Positions 7,463 to 15,491 of a stretch of DNA of 48,816 bases are shown here, in pieces. Where the stretch lies: NCBI GenBank assembly GCA_012842605.1, contig DUSN01000053.1, forward strand, positions 1 through 48,816. Reading direction: 5' to 3'. The position numbers and the translations under genes are program-made. Source of the stretch: Clostridiales bacterium. GTDB lineage: Bacteria > Bacillota > Clostridia > Caldicoprobacterales > DTU083. The notes beneath the pieces are model-generated. The model saw only the letters and a program-made list of their open reading frames with translations. It did no database searches and was not told the origin of the DNA. Every line of letters starts with the position of its first letter. Position 1 is the stretch's first letter.

Positions 7463-8866
7463 TTAAAAACGGAAATATAAAAACGGATTAAAAGACCCGT
7501 CAACAAGATAGCCTGTTATCAATAACAGCAGCAAAACCAGCATAACCGGTTCCATAATATTAACTGCTTTTCTTAACGTATCCATGTTGCTTATTTTCAT
7601 AAAAAGCGTTTTTATCAATGGTGTTGATCCTGCAGCAGCAATCAGCATGGTAAATCCATAGCTTTTCAGATAATATAATGTAAAATCATTGGAAAAAGGA
7701 ACATCCAGCAATCCAAACATTCCGGCCAAGCTATTCAGGCTGTCTCCCATGCCGTCACTGTTAAACAAGGCAAAACTCAGCAGTATAAAAAACAAGGTGT
7801 AAATATGCGCTGCTATGGATGGCAGCTTGCTCAATATCTTTTTTATAAAATATTTTTCAGCTGCCAGCATTACAGCAAAATACAAGCCCCATACAATAAA
7901 GTTCCATTGGGCTCCATGCCAGAACCCTGTAAGGAACCAGACTACAATTATATTCCTTATCCATTTAATTGCTGATACACGGTTGCCTCCCATGGGAATG
8001 TAGACATAATCACGGAACCATGTTCCCAGGGACATATGCCATCTCCTCCAGAATTCTGTCAGGCTCTTTGAAATGAATGGATAATTGAAGTTTTCAAGGA
8101 AGTGGAACCCAAACATCCTGCCAAGACCTATGGCCATATCGCTGTAACCGGAAAAATCAAAATATATCTGAAGCGCAAACGCAATGGCAGCAATCCAAAA
8201 GGACAAAATTGTTTTTTCCCTGGTATTCTGCAAAACTGAAACCAGTTCACCCAGGTTGTTGGCCAGAAGAACCTTCTTGGACAGCCCTATAATAAAGCGG
8301 CTGACTCCATAAGCAAAATTATCCAGGGAATGGCTGCGCTTGTTTATTTCTTTCTCTACAGTGGTATAGCGCACAATAGGTCCGGCTATCAGCTGAGGAA
8401 ATAAGGATACATACATGGCAAAATTAATGAAATTCCTCTGAACTTCAGCATTTCCACGATACACATCTATTGTATAGGATAATATCTGGAAGGTATAAAA
8501 GCTTATCCCAATGGGAAGCGCAATCCTTAACAATGGTATATTGCTTTTAAATATCCAGTTAATATTGCCTATGAAAAAATCAGCATATTTGAATATGACA
8601 AGCAAGCCTATGCTGGTAATAATTGAGGAGATAAGCGGAATTTTCGCATATCTCCCCGACTTAGCCCTCTCTATCCAGAACCCGTGCAAATAGCCTGACA
8701 GAATGGACAATGCCATCAGTATGAAATATAAAGGCTCTCCGTAAATATAAAAGAACAGGCTGGATATTAGCAAAACTATATTCTTAAACTTAAAGGGTAC
8801 CAGAAAGTAAAGAACCAGTACAACAGGCAGAAAGTAGTAAATAAAACTTATGCTTGAAAATACCAT
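7463..8866 (-). CDS. MBOAT family O-acyltransferase (AlgI/DltB/PatA type)
   Basis: The 467-residue polytopic membrane protein shows the MBOAT signature: a QLIAGPIVRY segment (158-167), FDFSGYSDMAIGLGR (236-250), EFWRRWHMSLGTWFRDYVYIPMGG (271-294) and the catalytic-histidine region TGFWHGAQWNF with His317. These enzymes pass acetyl or other acyl groups across the membrane for O-acylation of exopolysaccharide, peptidoglycan or teichoic acid. Downstream DHHW and upstream DUF4358 genes form a compact operon; only three bases separate it from the DUF4358 gene. A divergent function such as D-alanylation is unlikely because dltA and dltC are absent. Confidence 0.92.
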   Translation of the reverse strand: MVFSSISFIYYFLPVVLVLYFLVPFKFKNIVLLISSLFFYIYGEPLYFILMALSILSGYLHGFWIERAKSGRYAKIPLISSIITSIGLLVIFKYADFFIGNINWIFKSNIPLLRIALPIGISFYTFQILSYTIDVYRGNAEVQRNFINFAMYVSLFPQLIAGPIVRYTTVEKEINKRSHSLDNFAYGVSRFIIGLSKKVLLANNLGELVSVLQNTREKTILSFWIAAIAFALQIYFDFSGYSDMAIGLGRMFGFHFLENFNYPFISKSLTEFWRRWHMSLGTWFRDYVYIPMGGNRVSAIKWIRNIIVVWFLTGFWHGAQWNFIVWGLYFAVMLAAEKYFIKKILSKLPSIAAHIYTLFFILLSFALFNSDGMGDSLNSLAGMFGLLDVPFSNDFTLYYLKSYGFTMLIAAAGSTPLIKTLFMKISNMDTLRKAVNIMEPVMLVLLLLLITGYLVDGSFNPFLYFRF

Positions 8867-8869
8867 AGT

Positions 8870-9382
8870 TTATTTTCCTAATGAAAGGAATGCGTCTTTC
8901 AGTGCCTGCCCGGCATTATCACTCATAATCAGGACTACTACATCGCCCACATTTTCTACAAAAACATTTGCAGGGTCTACCCCGACACAAATCCATCTCA
9001 TCGGGTCAGCATTTGCCTTTATATCTGCTTTTATTTTCTCAATGTCAGCACCTTCCTTGACTCGAATCAATGCAAGCAGATAAGCAGAAGGCATCATTAC
9101 AGGCTCGGAAGCCAGTCCGGATTCAAATTCCAGGTCTACACCAAAATAAGATGCACAATTTTCAGCTGTTATCTCGGTTTTCATTAACCCAGTCTCAATA
9201 TATTCCCTGAATGAGTCTTCCAATTCTGCTTTTTCATAGATCTGTGCCAGGATGTCGTCCAATGATCCTTCCAGGTTGGAATTGCCGCTGCCTTTATCAT
9301 TGCCGCCTGTCCCTTGTGTTGAGCAGGCAGGAACACTGATCAGCAGAACCAGTGCTAAGAATAGAATAAGTAGTTTTTTCAT
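8870..9382 (-). CDS. DUF4358-type lipoprotein
   Basis: A 170-residue lipoprotein with a hydrophobic signal and a lipobox-like VPAC (Cys20; proline before alanine is slightly atypical), a Gly/Ser/Asn linker, and a 130-residue domain matching DUF4358 as I recall it (conserved IYEKAELED..., EIT.EN...YFGVD and VKEGAD.EKIKADI stretches). DUF4358 proteins are commonly found next to MBOAT/DHHW pairs in Clostridia and may be an accessory exposed on the outer face of the membrane. It is the first gene of the three-gene unit; GGGGGAACCTAA precedes the ATG and a hairpin lies just upstream. Confidence 0.8.
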   Translation of the reverse strand: MKKLLILFLALVLLISVPACSTQGTGGNDKGSGNSNLEGSLDDILAQIYEKAELEDSFREYIETGLMKTEITAENCASYFGVDLEFESGLASEPVMMPSAYLLALIRVKEGADIEKIKADIKANADPMRWICVGVDPANVFVENVGDVVVLIMSDNAGQALKDAFLSLGK

Positions 9383-9393
9383 TTAGGTTCCCC

Positions 9394-9423
9394 CTTATGT
9401 TAGTTTGTTTACAACTACATAAG
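9394..9423 (-). promoter_or_regulatory. Hairpin just upstream of the DUF4358 RBS
   Basis: CTTATGTTAGTT (9394-9405) pairs with AACTACATAAG (9413-9423) with one bulged base. It ends next to the AGGGGGAAC ribosome binding site of the minus-strand gene, so it could be a leader structure or operator. There is no T-run. Confidence 0.35.
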
Positions 9424-9495
9424 ACGGGGAAAAGCTGATTTTGTTTCAAATAAAATCAATATTGCAGCTATTGTATATTATTAGATAAAAAATGC

Positions 9496-10125
9496 TCATT
9501 CTTCTTCCTTTATAAGCAATGCCCTGACAGGCGCTGCCTCAACGTTTTGCAGATAAATTGGAGCTGCTATTAAAGTGTATTTACCCTCTTCTACATTTTT
9601 AAGCCTTAAGCCTTCCAGGATGTATATACCATTTCCAAGAAGTGTTTTGTGGGTTGCATGGTCAGGCTGGCTTCTTTCTATGCCAAGTGAATCTATGCCC
9701 ACTCCCTTTATGCCTGCTCTTGACAGATACTTCGCACCGCTTTCCTTAACATAGATAAAATTATCCTGAAATTCATCAAAGAATGAGTTTCTGGTTTTTA
9801 GCAGAATAAAGTCTCCGGGAGAGATATCGTAATTTTTCAGATCTTCCTCCGTTATGCCATCGGTAACATGTGTTAAATCCAATACCTTGCATGGGGTTAT
9901 CATGTCCTTTACCCTGAAAAAGTTTGAGTCCTGACCGTTTTCTATCATATGCAGCGGAGCATCCATATGAGTGCCTGTATGGAGCTCCAGTTCCACCTTT
10001 GTTTCCCTTGCACCTTTTCCATCCTGGAAATTACGGATAATTGTGAACCTTGGTTTTTTTTCTTCCTTATTTTTATAAACCGGCATGCCGGAATGAATAG
10101 GCATAGAGATATCAACAATTTTCAT
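9496..10125 (-). CDS. Cyclase / kynurenine formamidase-like metal-dependent hydrolase
   Basis: The 209-residue protein belongs to the cyclase family (PF04199), metal-dependent hydrolases that include bacterial arylformamidase. The family metal-binding signature HTGTHMDAPLH is at 49-59, and a DISMPIHSGMPVY start is also typical. TAAGGAGGT precedes the ATG. The start lies 14 bases after the zwf stop, so it is the last gene of the zwf operon. There is no tryptophan-degradation context, so the substrate cannot be named; a link to lactone or amide hydrolysis near glucose-6-phosphate dehydrogenase would be speculation. Length matches the family's usual 200-220. Confidence 0.85.
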   Translation of the reverse strand: MKIVDISMPIHSGMPVYKNKEEKKPRFTIIRNFQDGKGARETKVELELHTGTHMDAPLHMIENGQDSNFFRVKDMITPCKVLDLTHVTDGITEEDLKNYDISPGDFILLKTRNSFFDEFQDNFIYVKESGAKYLSRAGIKGVGIDSLGIERSQPDHATHKTLLGNGIYILEGLRLKNVEEGKYTLIAAPIYLQNVEAAPVRALLIKEEE

Positions 10126-10139
10126 GGATGCATACCTCC

Positions 10140-11612
10140 TTAATCATTAAACCATCTACGTCCGTCCCGCTGCAGCAGCTCATCGGCTTCAGCCGGTCCC
10201 CATGTTCCGGCTGCATAATTTGGAAAAGCCGGTTTTTGCCTGCTCCATACTTCCGAAATGCCGTCCATAAGTTTCCAGGAATACTCTACTTCATCCCAGC
10301 GGGTAAACAATGTGGAGTCACCGTTCATAACATCCAGCAGCAGCTTTTCATATGCATCCGGAGATACTTCACCGACAGCACAATTCTGGCAGAAGTCCAG
10401 TTCAACCGGTATGATCTGGCTTTTGGTGCCCGGCTTTTTACCGTTGAAACGTATAATAACTCCTTCCCTGGGCTGGATTTCGATAATCAGCCGGTTAGGT
10501 TCAAGCTTGTTGAATTCTTTATAATACAAAATACCGGGCAGCGGCAGGAATTGAATAACGATTTTTGTTGTCTTAGCAGGCATCCGCTTTCCAGTTCTGA
10601 GATAAAAGGGCACACCGGCCCACCTGAAGTTCTCAACCTCAAGCTTCATAGCCATATATGTTTCGGTATCCGACTCCGGAGAAACCCGGTGTTCCGACCT
10701 GTATGCCGGTACTCTTCTGCCATATATAATCCCTTCGCCGTATTGCCCTCTGACTACATTCCTGCTTGCCTTAACAGGATCCATGGGAGCTATGGCTTTA
10801 AGAACCTTAACTTTTTCATCCCTTATGGCATGGGTGTCCAGGCTGACCGGCGCTTCCATGGCCGTCAGCATAAGAAGCTGCAGCATATGGTTTTGCATCA
10901 TATCCCGCATGGCACCGGCTGTCTCATAGTACCCGCCCCGGCTTTCCACACCGACTGTTTCACTGGATGTAATCTGTATATGGTCAATGTATTTGTTGTT
11001 CCACAATGGTTCAAACAAGGCATTTGCAAAGCGGATCACCATTATATTCTGCAGCATTTCCTTTCCCAGGAAATGATCAATACGATATATTTGATCCTCT
11101 CTGAATACGCTTGTTATTATATTGTTTAGCTCTACTGCAGAGCGAAGATCCTTGCCAAAGGGCTTTTCAATGACAACCCTTTTAAATCCATTTTCCTGGC
11201 TGGTTAATCCGCATCTTGCAAGATTGGAAACAATAGTTCCGAAATGCTCGGGTGCGACAGCCAGATAGAATACCCTGTTGCCGCCGGTTTGGAATTTGTC
11301 ATCCAGAATATTCATATATTCCTTTAACTCTTCATAGCCGTCATACTCCGTAAAATCCGCCCTGCGGTAGAAAAACCTGGATACTATTTTATTTATGTCT
11401 TCCTGGGTGCCGCGGTTCTCCCGGGTGTACCTGCGGATTGCATCTGCCGCTTCACCACGGAAGGCCTCTTCTGTTTTATCCCTTCTCCCAATGGCCACCA
11501 TGGCAAAGCGTTCAGGCAGATGCCCGGACACATATAAATTGTAAATTGCGGGATAAATCTTCCTGTGAGCCAGGTCACCCGTGCCCCCAAATACAATAAG
11601 TAAGCAGTGAAT
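10140..11612 (-). CDS. zwf: Glucose-6-phosphate 1-dehydrogenase
   Basis: This enzyme oxidises glucose 6-phosphate to 6-phosphogluconolactone with NAD(P)+, the entry to the oxidative pentose phosphate pathway. The Rossmann motif VFGGTGDLAHRK lies at the N-terminus and the active-site motif RIDHFLGKE is intact, as are the KRMPAKTT and family C-terminal regions. I place the start at ATT 11610-11612, because GGGAGGG (11619-11625) lies six bases upstream and the resulting 490 residues match the usual length. The frame is open to an ATG at 11696, which would add 28 residues (MFHHLSWW...) unlike any G6PDH I know. Neighbours suggest one operon with the small acidic protein upstream and the cyclase downstream. 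Confidence 0.9.
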   Translation of the reverse strand: MHCLLIVFGGTGDLAHRKIYPAIYNLYVSGHLPERFAMVAIGRRDKTEEAFRGEAADAIRRYTRENRGTQEDINKIVSRFFYRRADFTEYDGYEELKEYMNILDDKFQTGGNRVFYLAVAPEHFGTIVSNLARCGLTSQENGFKRVVIEKPFGKDLRSAVELNNIITSVFREDQIYRIDHFLGKEMLQNIMVIRFANALFEPLWNNKYIDHIQITSSETVGVESRGGYYETAGAMRDMMQNHMLQLLMLTAMEAPVSLDTHAIRDEKVKVLKAIAPMDPVKASRNVVRGQYGEGIIYGRRVPAYRSEHRVSPESDTETYMAMKLEVENFRWAGVPFYLRTGKRMPAKTTKIVIQFLPLPGILYYKEFNKLEPNRLIIEIQPREGVIIRFNGKKPGTKSQIIPVELDFCQNCAVGEVSPDAYEKLLLDVMNGDSTLFTRWDEVEYSWKLMDGISEVWSRQKPAFPNYAAGTWGPAEADELLQRDGRRWFND

Positions 11613-11710
11613 AACTATCCCTCCCAAAATACTTTCATGGCCGCCATTGAAGTTTTTGTTAAATAACTTATACCACCATGATAAATGGTGAAACATCCAC
11701 CCTTTATGAA

Positions 11711-12052
11711 CTATTCCTCTACCAGCCCTTTTGACACCAAATAGTCATATTTAAGCTCCAGGTAGTCATCTACCATGTCTTCCAATAAGGCATCCTTCCA
11801 TTTACGATACTCGGCTGTTTTATAAAACTCGCCAAGTATGTAGTTAAACGCATCTTCTTCATCATATATCAAATTATCCTCATTTCCATCACCATCAAAA
11901 AAGCCCATTTCCTTCATATATTTCTTGTCAAAGGAATATGCCGCCTGTGTAAAGGCCAGTCTCTCCTTATCCGACATACCGCTGTGATATTGTGCCAGTC
12001 CTGAGCTTATAAATTTAATAGCTTCCTGTTTGTCAAACTCCATAACTTTCAC
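11711..12052 (-). CDS. Small acidic protein of unknown function
   Basis: The 113-residue product is rich in Asp, Glu, Tyr and Lys, without cysteines, signal peptide or membrane helices, and looks mostly helical. A GFFDGDGNEDNLIYDEEDAFNYIL stretch in the middle resembles an acidic loop followed by a helix, but it is not a convincing EF-hand. The ATG at 12052 is preceded by GAGGTGAAAG; a second in-frame ATG three codons later is possible. It is the first gene after a strong promoter and probably heads the zwf operon, with its stop about 98 bases before the preferred zwf start. I do not recognise the family. Confidence 0.75.
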   Translation of the reverse strand: MKVMEFDKQEAIKFISSGLAQYHSGMSDKERLAFTQAAYSFDKKYMKEMGFFDGDGNEDNLIYDEEDAFNYILGEFYKTAEYRKWKDALLEDMVDDYLELKYDYLVSKGLVEE

Positions 12053-12121
12053 CTCATACTCTTTTTTCTATATGTTTCCCTATCTTTATATGCTTATTTA
12101 AAAGTATCCGCATTGTAGTAC

Positions 12122-12150
12122 ATCATAATAACTAATCCATCATTTGTCAA
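12122..12150 (-). promoter_or_regulatory. Sigma-A promoter of the small acidic protein-zwf-cyclase operon
   Basis: On the minus strand a perfect TTGACA (12145-12150) and TATGAT (12122-12127) are separated by 17 bases. The first start codon is 70 bases downstream. Confidence 0.8.
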
Positions 12151-12220
12151 CTTATGTAAAAATGAAGGTTTGTACACATCTGCTTGTTAATTACTTAACT
12201 TTCTCAATTTTCTTAAATTA

Positions 12221-12251
12221 TTGTTTTCATATATGAAAACATGGTTATATA
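12221..12251 (+). promoter_or_regulatory. Promoter with embedded 18-bp perfect palindrome (candidate operator)
   Basis: GTTTTCATATATGAAAAC at 12223-12240 is a perfect palindrome. It overlaps a TTGTTT -35-like box (12221-12226) and the spacer before a TATA-rich -10 (12245-12251). A dimeric repressor bound here would block the promoter of the 51-residue coiled-coil gene that starts at 12279. Confidence 0.55.
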
Positions 12252-12278
12252 AAAATAAAAAGAGAGGAGCGATAAATT

Positions 12279-12434
12279 ATGAAAGATCAAGCTATCCTGG
12301 AAGCCGCTTTGGCAGAACGACGGGAATATCTGGAGGATCTTCTGGACAGTTATCAACTGATTCAGGAACAAATAGCAATCCTTGAAGATGATATTGAAAA
12401 GCTTCTCTTTAAACTAATGGAACAATCAAAATAG
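12279..12434 (+). CDS. 51-residue coiled-coil small protein
   Basis: The ORF starts with an ATG preceded by AGAGAGGAGC and encodes a 51-residue acidic, almost entirely helical protein with leucine/isoleucine heptads throughout (LEAALAERREYLEDLL, then IQEQIAILEDDIEKLLFKL). It probably forms a helical hairpin or a coiled-coil dimer. There are no cysteines, no membrane segment and no export signal. It is monocistronic, with a promoter that carries a perfect palindrome and a terminator right after the stop. Such short coiled-coil proteins in Clostridia are mostly unannotated; a role as an Spo0E-like phosphatase is conceivable, but the SxxxD motif of Spo0E is not evident. Function unknown. Confidence 0.7.
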   Translation: MKDQAILEAALAERREYLEDLLDSYQLIQEQIAILEDDIEKLLFKLMEQSK

Positions 12435-12471
12435 CTTTTATGTATAACCTAAGCACTCCGAGCAAACCCAG

Positions 12472-12500
12472 GCACCGTTGATTCTCAGCGGTGCTTTTTT
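12472..12500 (+). terminator. Rho-independent terminator of the coiled-coil gene
   Basis: GCACCG (12472-12477) pairs with CGGTGC (12489-12494), extended internally by TGA/TCA, and runs straight into six Ts. Confidence 0.8.
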
Positions 12501-12505
12501 AGTTC

Positions 12506-12534
12506 TTGAAAACATTTGTATATTTCAATATAAT
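12506..12534 (+). promoter_or_regulatory. Sigma-A promoter of the HTH-cupin/acyl-CoA synthetase operon
   Basis: TTGAAA at 12506-12511 and a perfect TATAAT at 12529-12534 are spaced by 17 bases, 54 bases before the regulator's ATG. Confidence 0.85.
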
Positions 12535-12587
12535 AAAAACAATATTCAGTTAACTAAAATATAATTTTTGAGGGAAGGAGCTGCAAT

Positions 12588-13142
12588 ATGTCAAATGAAA
12601 TCAAAGAAATCGGCGAAAGAATGAAAGCTCTCAGAGAAATTGCAGGATACTCCTGCGAAAAGCTGGCAAGCATTCTGCAAATCCCCGTAGAAGAATACAT
12701 AAAATACGAAACAGGTGAAACCGACATACCTATAAGCGTGCTGTTTAAGACAGCAGATGAATTTGGCGTAGAGTTTACTGCACTTGTTACCGGCAAAGAA
12801 CCAAAGCTGCAGAGATACTCGCTGGTCCGTAACGGAAAGGGGTTGGAAATTAACCGGAGGAAGGATTATAAGTACAACAGCCTGGCCTATAATTTTGTCA
12901 ATAAAAAAGCTGAGCCTTTTCTGGTAACTGTTGAACCTCAGCCCAATGGCAGTCCCATCCCCCGCAATTCCCATCCCGGTCAGGAGTTCAACTATGTATT
13001 GGAGGGTACTTTGAAGATTGTCCTTAACAGCCATGAAATAATTCTTCAGCAAGGCGATTCCTTGTACTTCGATTCATCTATTCCACATGGAATGCAGGCC
13101 CTGAACAATCAATCAGCCAAATTCCTGGCTATTATTCTGTAA
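12588..13142 (+). CDS. XRE-family HTH regulator with C-terminal cupin domain
   Basis: The 184-residue protein combines an N-terminal helix-turn-helix of the XRE type (about 6-62, IGERMKALREIAGYSCEKLASILQI...) with a C-terminal cupin (about 115-182, including HPGQEFNYVLEGTLKIVL and GDSLYFDSSIPHGM). Regulators of this class sense small ligands in the cupin barrel and repress or activate adjacent metabolic genes. The acyl-CoA synthetase starts 35 bases downstream in the same orientation and is the likely target and co-transcribed partner. The ATG has AGGGAAGGAGC just upstream. No clear operator palindrome was found around the promoter. The HTH-cupin plus acyl-CoA synthetase pair is common in Clostridia. 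Confidence 0.88.
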   Translation: MSNEIKEIGERMKALREIAGYSCEKLASILQIPVEEYIKYETGETDIPISVLFKTADEFGVEFTALVTGKEPKLQRYSLVRNGKGLEINRRKDYKYNSLAYNFVNKKAEPFLVTVEPQPNGSPIPRNSHPGQEFNYVLEGTLKIVLNSHEIILQQGDSLYFDSSIPHGMQALNNQSAKFLAIIL

Positions 13143-13177
13143 AATGCAAATAAACTTACTGGAATGAGGAGCTAAAT

Positions 13178-14833
13178 ATGTATAAAGAACTTAAGAATAT
13201 GAATTTCAATAGCTATGAAGAATTTATCGAGAATTTTCATATTGACGTTCCCGACAACTTTAATTTCGCTTACGATGTATTTGATAAGATTGCCTTGGAA
13301 ACACCTGAAAAAGAAGCGTTGGTATGGTGCAATGACAATGGAGAGGAAGCCCGCTTTACCTTTGGGGAGTTAAAGAAACAATGCGACAAAACTGCCAATT
13401 ACCTGGCCTCTATAGGTATCCGTAAAGGCGATCCGGTTATGCTGATACTAAAAGGCCGGTATGAATTCTGGTTCTGCCTCCTGGCGCTGCATAAGATCGG
13501 TGCTATAAGCATACCTGCTACTCATTTGCTGACTTCAAAAGATATTATATACAGAAACAATGCAGCCAGTATAAAGATGATTATAGCTATCAATGAAAAA
13601 GATGTTATACAGCATGTAGAAGATGCGGAAAAAGATTCGCCGACGCTTAAGCTCAAAGCATTAGTTGGCGGATGCAAAGAAGGCTGGCTGGATTTCAATG
13701 AGGGCATCCAAAAATCTGATGCACACTTTGAGCGGCCAACGGGAGATGAAGCAACCACAAATGAAGATATTCTCCTTCTATACTTTACATCGGGCACCAC
13801 CGGACATCCTAAAATGGTGCAGCATAATTTCACATATCCGCTGGGACATATAGTAACAGCAAAATTCTGGCAGAATGTAAAGGACAACGGCCTTCATTAT
13901 ACAGTAGCAGATACCGGCTGGGCTAAGGCTGTATGGGGCAAGATCTATGGCCAGTGGATGTGCGGCAGCGCTGTATTTGTATACGACTACGAAAAGTTTG
14001 TGCCTGGTAGAATGCTGGAAATTATCTCAAAATATAAGATTACTACCTTCTGTGCACCTCCTACCATATACAGGTTCCTGATAAAAGAAGACTTGTCAAA
14101 GTACGACTTAAGCAGTCTGGAATACTGCGTGGTAGCAGGTGAGCCATTGAACCCGGAAGTATACAATCAATTCCTTAAAGCAACAGGCATAAGATTAATG
14201 GAAGCATACGGTCAGACAGAGCTTACTGTTACCTTGGGCACTTTCCCATGGATGAAGCCCAAACCCGGCTCAATGGGAAAACCGGCACCGGGCTATGATA
14301 TCCTGCTGCTGGATGATGACGGCAATCCCTGCGATATAGGACAGGAAGGCCAAATTGTGGTAAGAACCTCGCGAATTAAACCTCTTGGGATGTTTGACGG
14401 GTATTACCGTGATGAAGAGAGAACCAAGAGCGTTTGGCATGACGGAATTTATTATACAGGAGACATGGCATGGTATGATGAAGACGGGTATTTTTGGTTT
14501 GTTGGAAGAGCCGATGATGTGATAAAGAGTTCCGGCTACCGGATAGGCCCCTTTGAAGTGGAAAGCGCATTAATGGAGCATCCAGCTGTACTTGAATGTG
14601 CCATAACTGCTGTACCCGATGAAATAAGAGGTCAGATTGTAAAGGCTACCGTTGTGCTGGCAAAGGGTTACACAGCCAGTGAACAAATGGCTGTTGAACT
14701 GCAGGAGCATGTCAAGAGAGTGACAGCACCTTATAAATACCCGCGTATTGTAGAGTTTGTGGATGAGCTGCCCAAAACTATCAGCGGTAAAATCCGAAGG
14801 GTGGAAATCAGAGAAAGACAACATAAGAAATAA
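13178..14833 (+). CDS. AMP-forming acyl-CoA synthetase (acetyl/medium-chain type)
   Basis: A member of the ANL superfamily that activates a carboxylate to acyl-AMP and then acyl-CoA. The AMP-binding P-loop [10 protein letters not shown] lies at about 203-212, the EAYGQTE motif around 345-351, the [32 protein letters not shown] hinge region near 430-460, and the catalytic lysine of the C-terminal lid in SGKIRR is about residue 538. Its overall sequence is closest to the AcsM/acyl-CoA synthetase subgroup rather than the longer true acetyl-CoA synthetase (about 640 residues). The preferred acid cannot be read from the sequence; an aromatic or short branched acid is possible. AATGAGGAGC precedes the start. 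A terminator follows. Confidence 0.9.
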   Translation: MYKELKNMNFNSYEEFIENFHIDVPDNFNFAYDVFDKIALETPEKEALVWCNDNGEEARFTFGELKKQCDKTANYLASIGIRKGDPVMLILKGRYEFWFCLLALHKIGAISIPATHLLTSKDIIYRNNAASIKMIIAINEKDVIQHVEDAEKDSPTLKLKALVGGCKEGWLDFNEGIQKSDAHFERPTGDEATTNEDILLLYFTSGTTGHPKMVQHNFTYPLGHIVTAKFWQNVKDNGLHYTVADTGWAKAVWGKIYGQWMCGSAVFVYDYEKFVPGRMLEIISKYKITTFCAPPTIYRFLIKEDLSKYDLSSLEYCVVAGEPLNPEVYNQFLKATGIRLMEAYGQTELTVTLGTFPWMKPKPGSMGKPAPGYDILLLDDDGNPCDIGQEGQIVVRTSRIKPLGMFDGYYRDEERTKSVWHDGIYYTGDMAWYDEDGYFWFVGRADDVIKSSGYRIGPFEVESALMEHPAVLECAITAVPDEIRGQIVKATVVLAKGYTASEQMAVELQEHVKRVTAPYKYPRIVEFVDELPKTISGKIRRVEIRERQHKK

Positions 14834-14882
14834 GAGGAAACAGCTAAACAGCTCAGATGTTTGCTGTACCTGTCTATAAAAC

Positions 14883-14918
14883 AAGCGGAAGGACAACCTT
14901 CCGCTTCATTATTTTTTT
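14883..14918 (+). terminator. Rho-independent terminator of the acyl-CoA synthetase operon
   Basis: AAGCGGAAGG (14883-14892) pairs perfectly with CCTTCCGCTT (14897-14906) around an ACAA loop, followed after five bases by a T7 run. Confidence 0.75.
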
Positions 14919-14979
14919 ATATCTATATTAATTATTTATCCATATCGCCTGCATTTATCAATACACTTGTGTGATCTAA

Positions 14980-15369
14980 TTAATCAATCAACGATGGAAC
15001 TACATTGAACTTAACACCCGGGAGCAAGTATTCCATGTTGTGTATTATTGATGTGCTGCTGCTTGGATCAGGAGATTCGCCCATCACTATTTCTGTAATT
15101 TGGTTTTTCTTTGCATAGTCGAGCAATGTATTTAAAATATCATCTGAACGGAGAACTGTCATCTCAGCTCCTGCCTGTTTTGAAACCTGGAAAAGATATT
15201 CCAGCGCTTCACCTTCATCAGGGTTTCCCAGAAAATTCACTCCTACTTTGGCAACATGGACAACCGTAAGCTTTCCGTTCGTACCTTCTATTAGTTTTTG
15301 TCCTACCTTTATCAACCTTTCGCATGTTTTTTGACGGGTAACGCACACCATAACCTTCGGAACATTCAT
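14980..15369 (-). CDS. Universal stress protein-like, KdpD-USP type
   Basis: The 129-residue protein has the alternating beta/alpha pattern of a UspA fold, starting with KVMVCVTRQKTCERLIKVGQKL and ending with IVMGESPDPSSSTSIIHNMEYLLPGVKFNVVPSL, which resembles the USP domain inside KdpD sensor kinases and stand-alone homologues. The ATP-binding G-2x-G-9x-G(S/T) motif of classical UspA is modified, as in the KdpD type. It has no membrane segment. It lies downstream of the YyaL-type gene on the same strand (gap about 120 bases containing TATAAT-like minus-strand sequence), so it may have its own promoter. Role unclear; nucleotide or ion-stress sensing is an inference from the family. Confidence 0.75.
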   Translation of the reverse strand: MNVPKVMVCVTRQKTCERLIKVGQKLIEGTNGKLTVVHVAKVGVNFLGNPDEGEALEYLFQVSKQAGAEMTVLRSDDILNTLLDYAKKNQITEIVMGESPDPSSSTSIIHNMEYLLPGVKFNVVPSLID

Positions 15370-15491
15370 AGCACTATCTTCCCCTCTATACCTCTTAATT
15401 CATACCACATTATAATTATAGCATGCTTGAATTACCCGTTCTATTCATTCCCGAAAAGTTCACTCTTTGTTCATTCTTTGTTTACAAATGC

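Noticed and set aside
10128..11129. Long plus-strand ORF of 333 codons
   Set aside because: It is antisense to zwf, has no RBS or family match, and its residue composition (Cys/His/Phe rich) is typical of a shadow frame.
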